The translations under genes were made by a program, and so were the position numbers. A stretch of 64,000 nt of DNA. Origin: Myxocyprinus asiaticus (Eukaryota; Chordata; Actinopteri; Cypriniformes; Catostomidae). Of the stretch, positions 11,881-23,156 are shown in pieces (positions within the stretch are counted from its first letter, which is position 1; each line of letters starts with the position of its first letter). The stretch is taken from contig NC_059372.1 of assembly GCF_019703515.2 (NCBI RefSeq), positions 23,546,931 through 23,610,930 of the forward strand, written 5' to 3'. The notes under the pieces were generated by a model that saw nothing but the letters and a program-made list of their open reading frames with translations, was not told where the DNA came from and did no database searches.

Positions 11881-12970
11881 GTATCCGGTACGCTCTGACC
11901 CAATCGGGGGTAGCCTGCGCAGTGTCAGGGATCCGGACCACCATTCCCAGCTCCATCACAGGGCATTGATCCCGGAATTGTCCCGGATCCCTGCAACTCC
12001 AGCAGACCCGCCCAGGCTCCATGCCCGCACCTGCGTCAGCGGACACTTCCACCTGAGGGGGAGAGCTGCGGGGCACTGTAGGGGCAGAGGGGTGTCCCCC
12101 ACCTCGCTCGGGGAACTGTCCGCGGTGGCGGAGCTCCTCGCCTCCGCGGCGCAGGAATGGGCTCTGGAGAGAGAGCAGAGTGGGAAGGGAGGGGGGAACA
12201 CACAGGGGGAGGTGGAAGAGGGAGAGAGAGAAGAAGAGGGCTCTTCCGCCCTCGGGTATGCCACCATATGGTCCTCCCCGATTTAGACAGGAACGACGCC
12301 GGGCGGTGGCACTGGACCCACTCCGCCGTTCCCTTTGGCAGACGAAGGATAAGCTGCTCCAGTACCACTTGATCGATGACTCCCACGACGTTGCGGTTCC
12401 CCGCCAGCAGCCATTTCCGGCACGCGTCTCAGAACCGTTGGGAAAAGGCAAACGGGTGGTCCCCAGCTTCAAGGTCCGGAAGAGCTGTCGGTACTGCTCC
12501 AGACTTCGACCCACCCACTGCAGGATGGCCGCCTTCAGGTCATCATTGGCTAGGAGGTTAGCCACCGGTAGCTGTTGGGCAGCAAGCTGGGCTTCCCCAG
12601 ACAAGAGCGGAAGGAGGCTGGCCGCCCACTGTTCACGCGGCCAGCTCCAGACCTCAGCCGTCTGCTCAAAAAGGTCAAGAAAATCCTCTGCATCATCTTC
12701 CGCCCCCATTTTCAGGAGCATGGGTGGGGGCAGGGGGCTACTGTTGTCCGGGGTCGCAGCCGGGGCGCTCTCCTGTCCAAGAAGTCTCCTGATCGCATGA
12801 TGGTCCTCTGCTTGAGCTCGCAGGATTTCAAAGAAGCAGTGATCCTGGTCTTGGTGGAGCTCAAGCAGGGATTGTTGGTGGTTCTGATGTAGGCTGGCGA
12901 GGGACTGGAGGATCTCGGCCAACTGGGAGGGCTCCATGGGGCATACCTCAATGATCCCGAGTTTCGGCAC
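11723..12970 (-). pseudogene. Gag of the LTR element, with altered zinc knuckle
   Basis: A 415-codon frame starting MPKLGIIEV. A likely in-frame functional start is MEPSQLAEILQSLASL near 12940. It has a helical N-terminal part, a capsid-like segment (DDAEDFLDLFEQTAEVWSWP) and a Pro/Ser-rich stretch that probably reflects a frame error (about 12200-12050). One knuckle reads CWSCRDPGQFRDQC, with Gln where the CCHC His is expected. The protease region is fused at its C-terminal end. Confidence 0.7.
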
Positions 12971-12976
12971 CAGCGT
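12957..12976 (-). other. Primer binding site
   Basis: On the - strand it reads TGGTGCCGAAACTCGGGA, which has the form of a tRNA 3'-end complement (TGG start). It lies about 48 bp inside the recognisable 5' LTR homology and just upstream of the Gag start. Confidence 0.6.
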
Positions 12977-13022
12977 AGAACAGCTTCACAACAGGCGGGA
13001 AGGAGAACACAGGGAAGCAGGT

Positions 13023-13367
13023 TTTTCCTGGCTCAGGTAGGACTTTTAATAGGCCACTTCAGTGCTTTGCATCTTCACAAACTCATCAGCTTCACAGGCA
13101 GGTAGGCATTTAACACATCAGCTTCATAAACACGTAGTCACTTAAACACATCAGCTTCATAAACATAACAGCTTCAGGAGCACCATGGCCTTCTTTGTGC
13201 CAGACTCTCTCACCCTCTTTGCTGGTGGTGTGGCTGCTTATATGCCGCTCTCCCCATGCTCACTGGAATTAGAGACCAGTGTTACACATAATCTAGCTCA
13301 GGTGCAAGCGCCCTTACCGCTTTCTCTCTCTCCCGACGGACATTCGACCACACCTTGGCTGCCACAG
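13023..13367 (-). repeat. 5' LTR of the Gmr1-like element
   Basis: Matches the 3' LTR at 8514-8902 with scattered differences and a shorter, divergent U3 start (- strand TGACTGTGGCAGCC). Both copies contain repeated cacatcagcttcataaac units. The LTR differences imply an old insertion. Confidence 0.7.
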
Positions 13368-14009
13368 TCACATTTGAGCTTTTTAAAAATGAACAAATCC
13401 ATGTATTAAGTCAATAAATATGATAATATATTGCATATATTATTTTTTGTTACATATTTATTATGTAATTTGTAGTATTTACGTTCATTTGTTGAACGCT
13501 TACTAAAAACCGCTACTTTTTCTTTAAGAAAACCAGCATTTCTGTAAAGAACGTCTGTAAATGAGCGAATGTTGATGAGAGAGAGACTCGATTGGCTTTA
13601 TCTCATCTGTCCTATGCGTGAATAGAATTGAGTGTTTCTTTGTTGTTGTTTTTGATCAACAACTGACTGTAAGAACAGAAAGGGTATTAAAAGAGACATG
13701 ATTCAATGACAAATGGGTCACGAGAATCTGGTCTTTGAACGCACATTATACGGAACAACTTCTACTCTCAACACGCAATGAAAGGATCTCTCTGCTGAAT
13801 AGTCAACCACTATACCACACAATCACTGGTAAGTGAAATATAAACATTTACCAGCCAGTTGCGAAATATATACATTTTAGTCGCATAGCACAACATTTGG
13901 TTTCAAATGCGCATGATTCCATCTCATTGTAGTAGAAGGTTGCTAATAAAGTAAAAGACCGATTCGATGCATCGTAAAATCTATATTTTTACCCACCGCT
14001 ACTCATTGA

Positions 14010-14439
14010 GTGTTTACATGCAAAAATCAGCTTTTAAAAAAATCAAACAATGCAAGAAAAGTGTGTTTACACGACATTTGAAATTATCGGGTTATTCTCT
14101 GCTTTTGTCAACTCAAACAGTTATTGGATTAGCTGGTAAGAATGGCAGTAAATGTGTTTAGATGCTATGCTAAAGTGGGATAATGGGCAAAAATCTGTTT
14201 GTTTAAACCATTAATTATCTTAAGGCGTTTACATGACCACAAACGTTGGTTTAGAAAGCATCATTGTGCATATAAATGTGCTCAATGTTAGCTAAAAGCA
14301 TTTTCAAATTATGAAAAATATGTAATAAACATGGTTTGGATGTGTATATCACTATGAATGACAGATGTTCCAATTCTGCAGAATTCTGAGGAGCTTTCTG
14401 TTCAGTTCTGTGGGCACAAATTACTTGACTGGAACTTAA
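14010..14439. other. Intergenic, nothing recognised
   Basis: AT-rich sequence between two mobile elements. No gene or repeat identified. Confidence 0.3.
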
Positions 14440-14657
14440 GGGGATAGTTCACCCAAAAATGAAAATTCTGTAATTTACTTGCACTCCTGTATGAAATGGA
14501 ACACAAATGAGATGTTGTATGGAAAATAGCAGCATCAACAATGTTTTATAAATGTTTTCTATTGTGTTCCATGAAAGAAAATCCTTCATACGGGTTTGGC
14601 ATGATATGAGGGTAAGTAAATGATGACATAATTTTCATTTTTGCATGAACTATCCCT
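14440..14657. mobile_element. TTAA-flanked MITE (piggyBac-like TSD)
   Basis: Begins ggggatagttcacccaaaaa and ends with the near-complement tttttgcatgaactatccct. It is flanked by TTAA on both sides (14436-14439 and 14658-14661). The same family occurs at 31787-32057 and, in decayed form, near 5213, 20735, 29480 and 61090. Confidence 0.8.
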
Positions 14658-14734
14658 TTAAGATTTTTATGTTATTTTTTAACAAACTTAGACAAACAGA
14701 ACATAAATACATGGAATAATTTATATCCCTATTA

Positions 14735-16060
14735 TTTATCAACCCCAGGAAAATTCCTTTCTTATCGCAGCTGCTAATGGTTCCAGGGCAAGACAGAACA
14801 ATAATGGGGAAAGAGGGCAACCCTGCCGGGTGTCCATATCCAGAGTAAAATAATCTGAATTTAATCTATTTGTTTGTACCTCCACTACCGGGTGTCTATA
14901 AAGTAACTTAATCCATCCAATAAAAGTATTCCCAAACCCATTCTACCATATCAAACGCCTTTTCGGCGTCAAGTGAGATGGCAGCGACCGGAGTCTGATC
15001 ATTCGCCACTGACCACATGATATTGATGAAAAGCCTAATGTTATCAGAAAAGATATGGCCCAGAATAAACCCCACCTGCTCTATATGTATAAGAGATGTC
15101 GTAACTTAATCGGTTAGCCAATATTTTTGACAATATTTTAACGTTTAGCTGGATCAGGGAAATTGGATGTTAACTCTTACACTCGCTAGGATCTTTGTTC
15201 TTTTTTAAGAATCAGACTGATCCGGGCTTGCGTCATGGTTGGCAGAAGCTTCCCTTTTTTTTTCTCTCCCCTTTTCTCCCCAATTTGGAATGCCAAATTC
15301 CCAATGTGCTCTAAGTCCTCATGGTAGCGTAGTGACTCACCTCAATCCGTGTGGCGGAGGACGAATCTCAGTTGCCTCCGTGTCTGAGATCGTCAACCGC
15401 ACATCTTATCACGTGGCTTGTTGAGCGCATTACCACAGAGACATAGCGCGTGTGGAAGCTTCACGCTATTCTCTGCAGTATCCACGCACAACTAACCACG
15501 CACCCCACTGAGAGCGAGAACCACATTATGGCGACCACGAGGAGGTTACCCCATGTGACTCTACCCTCCCTAGCAACCGGGCCAATTTGGTTGCTTAGGA
15601 GACCTGGCTGGAGTCACTCAGCACGCCCTGGATTCGAACTCACGACTCCAGGGGTGGTAGTCAGTGTCTTTACTCGCTGAGCTACCCAAGCCCCCAGCTT
15701 ACCATTCTTTAATGATTCTGTATAAACTTCTAGCAAAAGTGGAGCCAGTTCTGTATCATATGATCTAAAAAATTCAGCGGCAAAGCCGTCTGGCCCCGGA
15801 GCCTTTCCTGTAGGCAAGGCCTTAATTACCTTGCCAAGCTCCTCCAAGGTTATCTCAGAATCAAGATAATTTTTTTGATCAGTCGTCAGTTTAGGAAGTT
15901 CTAATGGTTCCACAAAGTTTCTAATATCCTCATCAGTATACGAAGATGTGGAAATGTAATGATCAAGATAGAATTCTTTAAAGGCATTATTAATATCAGT
16001 GGCCGAGGTAAATATTTCACTACCAGCAGATTTTACTGTTGATTTCATGGTAGAAAAAGA
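14735..16060 (-). mobile_element. L1-type LINE fragment, split by a SINE
   Basis: On the - strand the right segment (16048-15701) reads LEELGKVIKALPTGKAPGPD and GFAAEFFRS. The left segment (15246-14735) continues MTQARISLILKK, AAISLDAEKAFDMVEW and DTRQGCPLSPLLFCLALEPL. These are consecutive L1/Tx1-clade reverse transcriptase motifs. The YADD part is not present, so the fragment lacks its 3' half as well as its 5' end. Stops and shifts occur in the left segment. Removing 15252-15700 restores continuity of the RT motifs. Confidence 0.8.
15252..15695 (-). mobile_element. tRNA-derived SINE, copy 1
   Basis: The head is on the - strand at 15695 (gggggcttgggtagctcagc). It carries a tRNA-like A box (TAGCTCAGCGAG, 15684-15673) and B box (GAGTTCGAATCC, 15641-15630). 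The tail is pyrimidine-rich on the + strand at 15252. It is flanked by a direct duplication agctt (15247-15251 and 15696-15700). The LINE reading frame is interrupted exactly here. Confidence 0.85.
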
Positions 16061-17954
16061 CTCTCTCTGTTATTACTAAATTTTAAAAATCATCCTGTGT
16101 TGGGCTCACAACTGGGTCTTCTTGCCTAGTGCAACAGCTGTTGTTTATTGCTTTAGCATTTTCTCTGTTGCATAATGGCAGTGTGAGTGCACTCATATTT
16201 TGACGTGTATTCTGTTTCGTTCTTTCCATACTAGCTTCCAGCTTTAGGAGGTTTACAGAACTCCAGGCGAAGTTAAATTCAGGCCACCATGAGTGAACGT
16301 CAGCTGGGCTGCATTAGAAGAAACTCTGTTTCCACTAGAGCTGCAGCATGCATCATGCCAGAGTCTGTGACTGGGTAAAAGGTTTACTCGTCTATCACTC
16401 TGTGCACAGTCTATCACACACAGCACCTGGTGCTGGCAGTCACAGGGTGCAGTAAAAGAGTTTTTTTTTTTTTTTTTATAGGGTGGATGGTCCCTGAGAG
16501 TCAGTTGTTTTTCGGGTTAGGTGAGAGACAGAGGCCACAGGGGCCCTGGCCTGCGACTGAACCTGACGCTCTGACAGCTGTTGTTGACCTGAACCCTGCC
16601 TTTCCCGTCCACTGGGGCAACCACTCCCTGCCCTATTGTGGAGGAGTTTGGAAATAAACATCATCCAAAGAAAAACGAGGGGAAAGCATCTGAAAGTTTT
16701 CAATAGGATTTATTTCGCCCCATGGAGAATAGAAAAATAGGATGAAGACAAAACATTGATGGGAAATCTAGAGACAATTTTAATTAATTGCTTACATATT
16801 TAAAAACAAACAATTTCAAGGATTTGCATATAGAGCTTTGTGCCTTCTATTTCCCTGCAACAAAGAGAAAAGTATTGTTCTTTGGGTTCAATTTAAGGGC
16901 AATTTAATTACATTTTGTTGCTCGAACAGAAATTCCTATAAATATTACTTTTTTCCTCATTTATATGCTGAAGTGACATTTAAGAGTGGGGCTCATGATT
17001 ATTACAACTGGAGTACACAGCAAACAGAAAATGTCGAACAAAAAGTGCCACCAAGTCAGCCGGTCACATTTTGTCAGTAATAAAGATTTAAACTCGTGCA
17101 ACTACAATTAATGAAATGTACCACTAATTTCATCTTCAGTATATTTTCATCTTGAGCAAGTTTCTGTACAATTCAGGATAACAATTCCCACAGTAGTAAT
17201 TGTGACCTCCATCTGTGGACTGGCATTGGGACGGGCATACCGGTACATCCATCCTCAATTTTTCTTTTACGCAGTAGTGAAAGTAAAATGGGGCCCAGAC
17301 ATTCGTCAGGTGAGCGGTTGGGCCATTGCTTTGGCTCATGGCATTTGGTCACATGAAGTTTAAGTGCTTTCCACATCTCTTGAGGTCATTTCCGAATCCA
17401 CCTCCCTGTATCAGTGTACCTTTTTTCATCACTGGCAAAATCAAAGCTTGATCTCCATTAAAAATTCCACATCCATCCAATCTTTGGTTTTGGACTGTGG
17501 AATGCATAGTTGCACTGGTTAAAACTGCAAATGAGTTCCATCCTGTTTGTACTGACTCCTCTTTTGATGGTTTAGTCTCTCAAAGCTAAACCAACTCCAG
17601 AGAATTTGAAATGTTAGAATGTCCCTTTCCAAGTTCTGTTGGGTACCACAAGAGCTCACATCAGCTAAGGATGCTTTCCAACCGTGTCCATTTTGACCTT
17701 GCACATAGCTGAATTCTGGCACGCCGTTTGACAGCAGCTGTCTACTTGCATTGTCCTCTCGCACACTCTTAAAACTTCCTTTCTTGTCCCTATTTGCACA
17801 TCTTTGGATTTTTTAGCTTTCTCTAAGCCATTGCGAAGGGTGGAGCTGTTTCAGCCTGCATTGTTTCATCACTGTCTCTCTTCATTCTGCACATTTCTCC
17901 ACACTTTTCCTAAAACGATTAAGTGCCTCTGCGTAAAGGTCCTTAAGCTTGCTT
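16061..17954. other. Intergenic between LINE and SAMD11 poly(A) site
   Basis: No gene recognised. It contains a poly-T run (16459-16477). Short - strand frames at 17136-17376 and 17519-17764 show no family resemblance; part of this could be a longer SAMD11 3' UTR. Confidence 0.3.
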
Positions 17955-17960
17955 TTTATT
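17955..17960 (-). terminator. SAMD11: Putative SAMD11 poly(A) signal
   Basis: AATAAA on the - strand about 155 bp after the SAMD11 stop, the first canonical hexamer downstream. Confidence 0.55.
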
Positions 17961-18113
17961 TTTGGAGGGGTATATGGTGGGGGGGAGGGGGTAATAGGAA
18001 GGAAAGAATAGATCAGAGAGGGCCCCCTTCATGCCCTTTCTCTGTCTTTACCTCCTCCTTGGAGCACTGCCTCTACCATATGGAGAAGCAGTCAAGAGTT
18101 TTAATGGCCAACT

Positions 18114-18356
18114 CTATGAGGGAGGTTTAGTGGAGTCGTAGGCTCCCGCTGTGGAGGAGTTTCCGTTCTCCTGCTTGGGGGAGGCGCGGCAGGCGAGAGG
18201 GGGCACACTGAATGGCAAGGAAGTGCTGCCGGTGGAAGGAGGGCGGGTCTCTGCGGGCAGGGGGTCTCTGTCTGTGGAGCGCAGAGCAGATGGCGGCAGC
18301 GGGAGGGCCAGCGGGAAGCTGGTCATGTAGAATATTCTGCCAATACGTCGCGCCAC
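18114..18356 (-). CDS. SAMD11: SAMD11 last coding exon
   Basis: Acceptor cctcag precedes 18356; the stop TAG is at 18116-18114. It reads VARRIGRIFYMTSFPLALPL, then a Pro/Ser-rich tail with SPKQENGNSS. The start completes the last SAM helix. SPKQENG is a conserved C-terminal motif of SAMD11 as I recall it. The exon is in phase 0 with its upstream neighbour. Confidence 0.92.
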   Translation of the reverse strand: MARRIGRIFYMTSFPLALPLPPSALRSTDRDPLPAETRPPSTGSTSLPFSVPPLACRASPKQENGNSSTAGAYDSTKPPS

Positions 18357-19721
18357 CTGAGGAAAGCAGCCACATGCCAGCGTTATTTCTAACCACACAT
18401 TCAACAGGAAGTGCACAAGGATGTAGAGTACTAATGATACAACATGAATGTTTTTGGATTGCTTTCAAGTCTGCTCAGATAAATTAATAACAAAAAGTGA
18501 TTACGCAACTAAAGCAAAACTAAAGTATGCAGTTACTGTGAGAACTGTATTTGGAGACTCTAGGCTGTATTTGCCTCTACCTCTGTTATTAAGATCTATC
18601 TTGGGTGATCCAATCACTGTCAGCTGATACACCTTGTAGTAATGTGTGTCTCCTGTGACCACTTGTGATCAAATGTCAATGGGAAGGTCACTATATTAGT
18701 GTGTTACCATGTATTCATGATAAAGCACGAAAAAATTGCCGCACCATTTCTTCCAATCGTACTAGAATTTTAATCCCAGTTATACTAGAATGTTTCAGGC
18801 AGAATTCTTTATATTTGTTTGCTTCACATGATCTGTGCCACTGCATATGTGAGTGTTGCTTCAACTTCGGGCAATTTTTATGTTCCAGAGGTTCATTTTT
18901 ATTAAAACTATCAGATATTTATTATAACTAACTTTTTTGTTGTTTTTAAATTAAGGTCACCTTAGTTTAAACTGTGTACTTGTTACCTAAGTTTAAAATA
19001 AAAGTGCCAATGAAGAGCATGCTTAAGATGAAATATGAGATAAGTGATGTTTGAAGAAAACAAAGTGAGCAGAGTATTATTATTGGTTGTAATTTTGCCG
19101 AATTATGCAAAAAGTGTGAAAATATTATTTAATTTTATGTATGTAGGATATATAAAATATTAACTGTTAAATTAGTCTTATCAAGACAGAGGAGTCTGCC
19201 TTTTTATTGAAAAAACTTAAAAAATGTAATTTCCATCAATGTCATTTCCACCACAGAATTCTATTAAACACAATACAGAATTTTCATGACTTTCAGAAAA
19301 AAAAAAAAAAAAGACAAATCTCCTTTGCTGTTATGTACTATATCCAGTACATTGTAAGTAAAAAAAATGAAACTAGCAAGAGTGTTAAAATTAAATGCAC
19401 AAGACAAAGTTTTTTTTTTCTTTCTTTGGTTTATTTTTTCCAGATCGGATGTGTATTCTTGTTTTAAGCCTGAACAAACTTACAACCCTTGTTTTAGAGC
19501 AGTGGTTGATTGACAGGCGTCTGGACGCATCAAGATGAATTACCATTTATACTACATGCTGCGTAATATTGCATGTGGTTTGAGTGATTAGATAACAACA
19601 TTTTGGACTCCATTTATACCTGTATTTAGCGCTGTCCACTTGTGATCGGATAACCCGAAACAAATCTTAATACCAGGTGTAAACAGGGTCATGAGTTTTG
19701 TGTAACAGGTCATTTATTTAC
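18357..19721 (-). other. SAMD11: SAMD11 intron, nothing recognised
   Basis: AT-rich intron without identifiable repeats, apart from short A/T runs. Confidence 0.5.
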
Positions 19722-19832
19722 CTGAGAGCGGATCTTGAGTGCAGGCCCCAGTTTCAAACCCATGTTGTTGAGTAGGTGGTCTTCTGTCAGCAATGGAAGA
19801 GTCTCACCGTCAATGGCCTGCTCTCTGAACAC
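19722..19832 (-). CDS. SAMD11: SAMD11 exon, second half of SAM domain
   Basis: A 37-codon exon (phase 0 at both ends) reading VFREQAIDGETLPLLTEDHL, then LNNMGLKLGPALKIRSQ. This is the end-helix part of a SAM domain with the GLKLGPALKI motif that forms the polymer interface in Polycomb-type SAM domains. Acceptor cttccag and donor gtaaat are clear. Confidence 0.95.
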
Positions 19833-20255
19833 CTGGAAGAGACGATCTGACCTCAGCTGACGTTCATGAACCAATTCACTCTATGTTAACACAATTCACA
19901 CAACTCTCAATCCATGGGGAGGCTCATGCACACACAGCACTGAAATGTGGTGTGCTGCAGTCGACGGTGGGGTTTAGGTGATGCACTGAGCATGCGACAG
20001 ACTCTAATCCAGTGTGGTGCAATGTGTGAGACGACAGAGCTGTGAGTGAGAAAGATAAGAGCAGCGCAGAGCGGCCTTCTAACTTTTTAAAGAACACTAT
20101 AAAAAAACTAAAGCAAGCTATTTCAGTCAAATGTCATCTACAAATTTGCAGCACTTGTGATCTTCGTTCTGTGCTGTAAATCTCCAATATCCCCTGTTGA
20201 AGGCAGGGGAGAGGAGTGGAGGCATCCAACGCTCTGCTCCTGCTCTTGTCCTCAC

Positions 20256-20380
20256 CTGTGTGTACTCCCCACAGCCTGCTAGGCTGCTGATGAAGCTGCA
20301 CACCTCCTCCACACTCCACTTGCTGATGTCCTCGGCTGCCCCTGCCTCTTCTCCATCCACAAAAAGACCTCCCATGGCGC
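20256..20380 (-). CDS. SAMD11: SAMD11 exon, first half of SAM domain
   Basis: Reads GAMGGLFVDGEEAGAAEDIS, then KWSVEEVCSFISSLAGCGEY. It enters in phase 1 from the large exon and leaves in phase 0. KWSVEEVCSFI is the classical SAM helix 1. Acceptor gggcccacag and donor gtgagg border it. Confidence 0.95.
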
Positions 20381-20703
20381 CTGTGGGCCCGGCGGGCCGA
20401 GAGGAAACAGAAATCATTAGAGACAGAAAGCCCCCTGTCCCCGCTTGTGCCTACACAGCGCTCTGTTTTTAACCCTGCATATTACAGAGTTTAGTAAAGG
20501 TCAGCGGCAGGGCTCTTTCCTGGGGGAGGTCTCAGCTGGAGAGAGACACTGCAGGTAATGAGTTTCAGATGGCTAAGGTTGCTCAAACTCATCTGAGATG
20601 GGTGGGGACAAAAACATAAGTTATTCACCTAATATAACTAGATATTAATGAAGTGTTAAACCTTATGTGCTTCTCTGATATGTTGATATATATTGTATTT
20701 TTT

Positions 20704-21405
20704 TAAGGGATAAGTCTTATCCCTCTAAAAAGGGATGTTCACCCAAAAATTTACATTTTGTCATCATTTACTCACTCTCATGTTGTTCACAATGCAAGTT
20801 GTTTCTGTGCAACACTAAATATAAGATATTTAGTGAAAATGTTCAGGCTGCTCTTTTTAAATATAAGTTTGACTATTCATTGAAAATCTTGCCTTCAGCA
20901 CTAGATCTCAAATATCCTTCACGGTTCCAAACTTCAAACATGAAGTGTTCATGATATCATCTTCTCCTGCTTCTTCTACCCCTTCTGAGTTTGCTGTGCT
21001 TGTGTTGTGTGGCTGTATGCAAAGAAAGAAGTGCTTGTGTGTATCATGAACATACCAGATTTGAACATGCGAAAGGCAAGATTTTCAGTGAATAATACAA
21101 TTTTGATCTGTTTGTCACATAATTTTGTTACAGCATTATTTTCTGTACAGCTGCTTTGAAACAACGTGTTGTGAAAAGTGCTATACAAATAAAAATGACA
21201 GCATAAATCATATGGCTTCAGAAGACTTGGGATATAACACGAGTCGTATGGAACACTTCTATGGTGTTTTATGGTACTTTCTTGGAGCTTGACAGCTGTT
21301 ATCGCCATAGACGTACATTTTTATAGAAAAGAGAAGCCTGGACATTCTGGTAAAAACCTTTTTATTATGTTCAAAAACATGAGGGTGAGTAAAAATGATA
21401 GGACT
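20704..21405. repeat. Decayed TTAA-MITE family copy with inserted tail
   Basis: The left side has gggatgttcacccaaaaatt and tcatcatttactcactctca. The right side has catgagggtgagtaaaaatg in inverted sense. The centre includes the retroposon-like tail at 21149-21199 (gtgaaaagtgctatacaaat). It lies in the SAMD11 intron 20381-23156. Confidence 0.45.
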
Positions 21406-21600
21406 TTTCTAGAACATCTGGTATATTGGTCCATTTGCATGTGAAAGCCAACATGTTTTTGTATGTGGTGTGTATGTTTAGGTTTAACTGAAATGCCTGT
21501 GGAGGGTTTATCCAGCCTCTCTCTGAGTTGGTCACTTCCTCATTAGTAGGCTCATTTTCCATTAAAATGTGCTCTGGGCTTGCTTTTTTGGGCTGTTTGT

Positions 21601-21671
21601 CTCACACACACACACACACACACACACACTCTCTCACTCACACTCTCTCTCTCTCTCTCTCTCTCTCTCTA
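21601..21671. repeat. (CA)n(TC)n microsatellite
   Basis: A compound dinucleotide array in a SAMD11 intron. Confidence 0.9.
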
Positions 21672-22037
21672 AGGACAATGAATACTATTTAAGCTCCAGA
21701 TACCTTTACAATTTGTTGAAGAACAGGCTTATGGTTGCACTGAGTGTATGTGTTTTTTAAAGTAAAGTTGCAGAGCTGGCATTGGAGGAAAGATACATAT
21801 GGAAATGAATGCCTCTAAAATAAAGTTTGAGACAGTGGCTGTGTCTGAAAGCCGAAAATGTTGCCTTAACGGGCAGTATCCGAAGGATGAACGTCAAAAA
21901 GGTTGTTTGCATAACATCCTGTCTATTAAGATGCCTACATCTGGCTGTTTTTAAGGCACCCTAGATGCCTATGGTATCTCACAATAATGTGTGTGGTTCA
22001 GCATTTGGTTGAAAGAATAAAAATGGCCCATTCCTTT

Positions 22038-22068
<31 letters not shown>

Positions 22069-22167
22069 GCCAAGAAAAAGGCATTTTAGTAACTAAATAC
22101 TGCTTGGGCATCTCTAAAGCTCACTTGAATTTGTTTTAGAAAATTAGACATGAAGTTATAGTGCCTT

Positions 22168-22977
22168 GGAAATAGGGCTCGGTGATATAACAAGCTCTAT
22201 ATTTAGAATAAAAAAATCCTTGATATCAATGATAGACTTGAGTAATATTCTATATATTTAGCCTATGTTCTACATTTAGGCATTCAGGTGCGTGTCCCTA
22301 AAAACACAAGCAGTTTGGCAGTTATACACACAACTAGCTAACTGAATCGCAGCTAGCTAGCTATCCCGCTAATATGATATCGTTGTGTACCGAACAAGAC
22401 TACCCTGACAATGCAATACAGTTGTTGACTGAACACAACAGCAACTCTGACATCAACACCATTGCTGTTTATTTATGTTCTATTTAGTTAAACGTTTTTT
22501 CATGATCTATAGCGCTGTGACATCCATTAATTATTTGATACAGGCGAAAAAGTCTTTCAGCGGACTTAATTACTTTAAGACTTCAGCATACACGTCAGGT
22601 ACGGGTTACTTAGCTGACACGCGTCGGGCTGAAAGCAGGAAGAACATTTTTGGAAACTTAAAAATGAATGGCCATGAGGAGTCAAACGCTCACTGAAGTC
22701 GATAAAATTGTGGCGAAAAGATGTCAAACACTTATGTAGGATTAAATCCTAAACTGAGTATACTTCTTGAACTTCAAATTAAAAGGTTGTTTACCCTGTG
22801 GAGTTTACTTGTAAACAAACAAGTTATGTTTACATTTAATCTTGAGGTCTAACAAACATGTGGAATGCATTTTCTTCCCCATTAATGGTGTGAAATGCAT
22901 ATCTTGATAAATACAGATATCGAACGATATGAAAAAAAATATTGTGATAATATTTTTGGCCATATCGCCTAGCCCTG
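22168..22977. mobile_element. hAT-like non-autonomous element
   Basis: Starts tagggctcggtgatataaca and ends near ggccatatcgcctagccctg, its imperfect complement. It is AT-rich with no ORF of note. The terminus type (agggct...agccct) is shared with elements A and B. The target-site duplication was not resolved. Confidence 0.55.
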
Positions 22978-23156
22978 CTTGGAAGTCAGCCTGAAACTTT
23001 GGGCCATAACTTCATAAATAAAACGCTGCCTGTTAAGCCAGTGACTGACTGGGCAGTGAGGCGCTCAGGCAGCTGCCTTGGGTTTCAGACATAGCCAGTT
23101 TCTCTCATTGGATGGGATTTTAACTTATCGTGAACATTATAGAGCTGTAAACTCAC

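Larger units (their letters stand above)
8514..13367 (-). mobile_element. Gmr1-like Ty3/gypsy LTR retrotransposon
   Basis: The element lies on the - strand with LTR-like repeats at both ends. Reading 5' to 3', it carries Gag (12970-11723), protease (about 11860-11421), integrase (11325 to about 10300), reverse transcriptase (about 10045-9443) and RNase H (9435-8899). Integrase upstream of RT is the copia-like order. The integrase and RT sequences themselves are of Ty3/gypsy type; this combination is known from the Gmr1 group of fish elements. Multiple stops and frameshifts show it is defective. It sits inside hAT element A and so is younger than it. Confidence 0.85.
8294..14001. mobile_element. 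hAT-type non-autonomous element A, split by LTR element
   Basis: Starts tagggctgggtattgataca at 8294 and ends near tttttacccaccgcta at 14001. It is flanked by a perfect 8-bp duplication, ctcattga (8286-8293 and 14002-14009). Segments 8294-8513 and about 13368-14001 align with element B at 24660-25518. The 4.9 kb between them is a younger LTR retrotransposon. The 8-bp duplication indicates the hAT superfamily. No transposase ORF is visible. Confidence 0.85.

Noticed and set aside
15630..15684. Functional tRNA gene (A and B box present)
   Set aside because: The tRNA-like head continues into a 444-bp SINE body with flanking duplications and recurs at 50634-51076. No tRNA cloverleaf 3' end was seen.
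17136..17764. Small - strand ORFs downstream of SAMD11
   Set aside because: No motif recognised and stops in all frames between them. Possibly 3' UTR or unique intergenic sequence.
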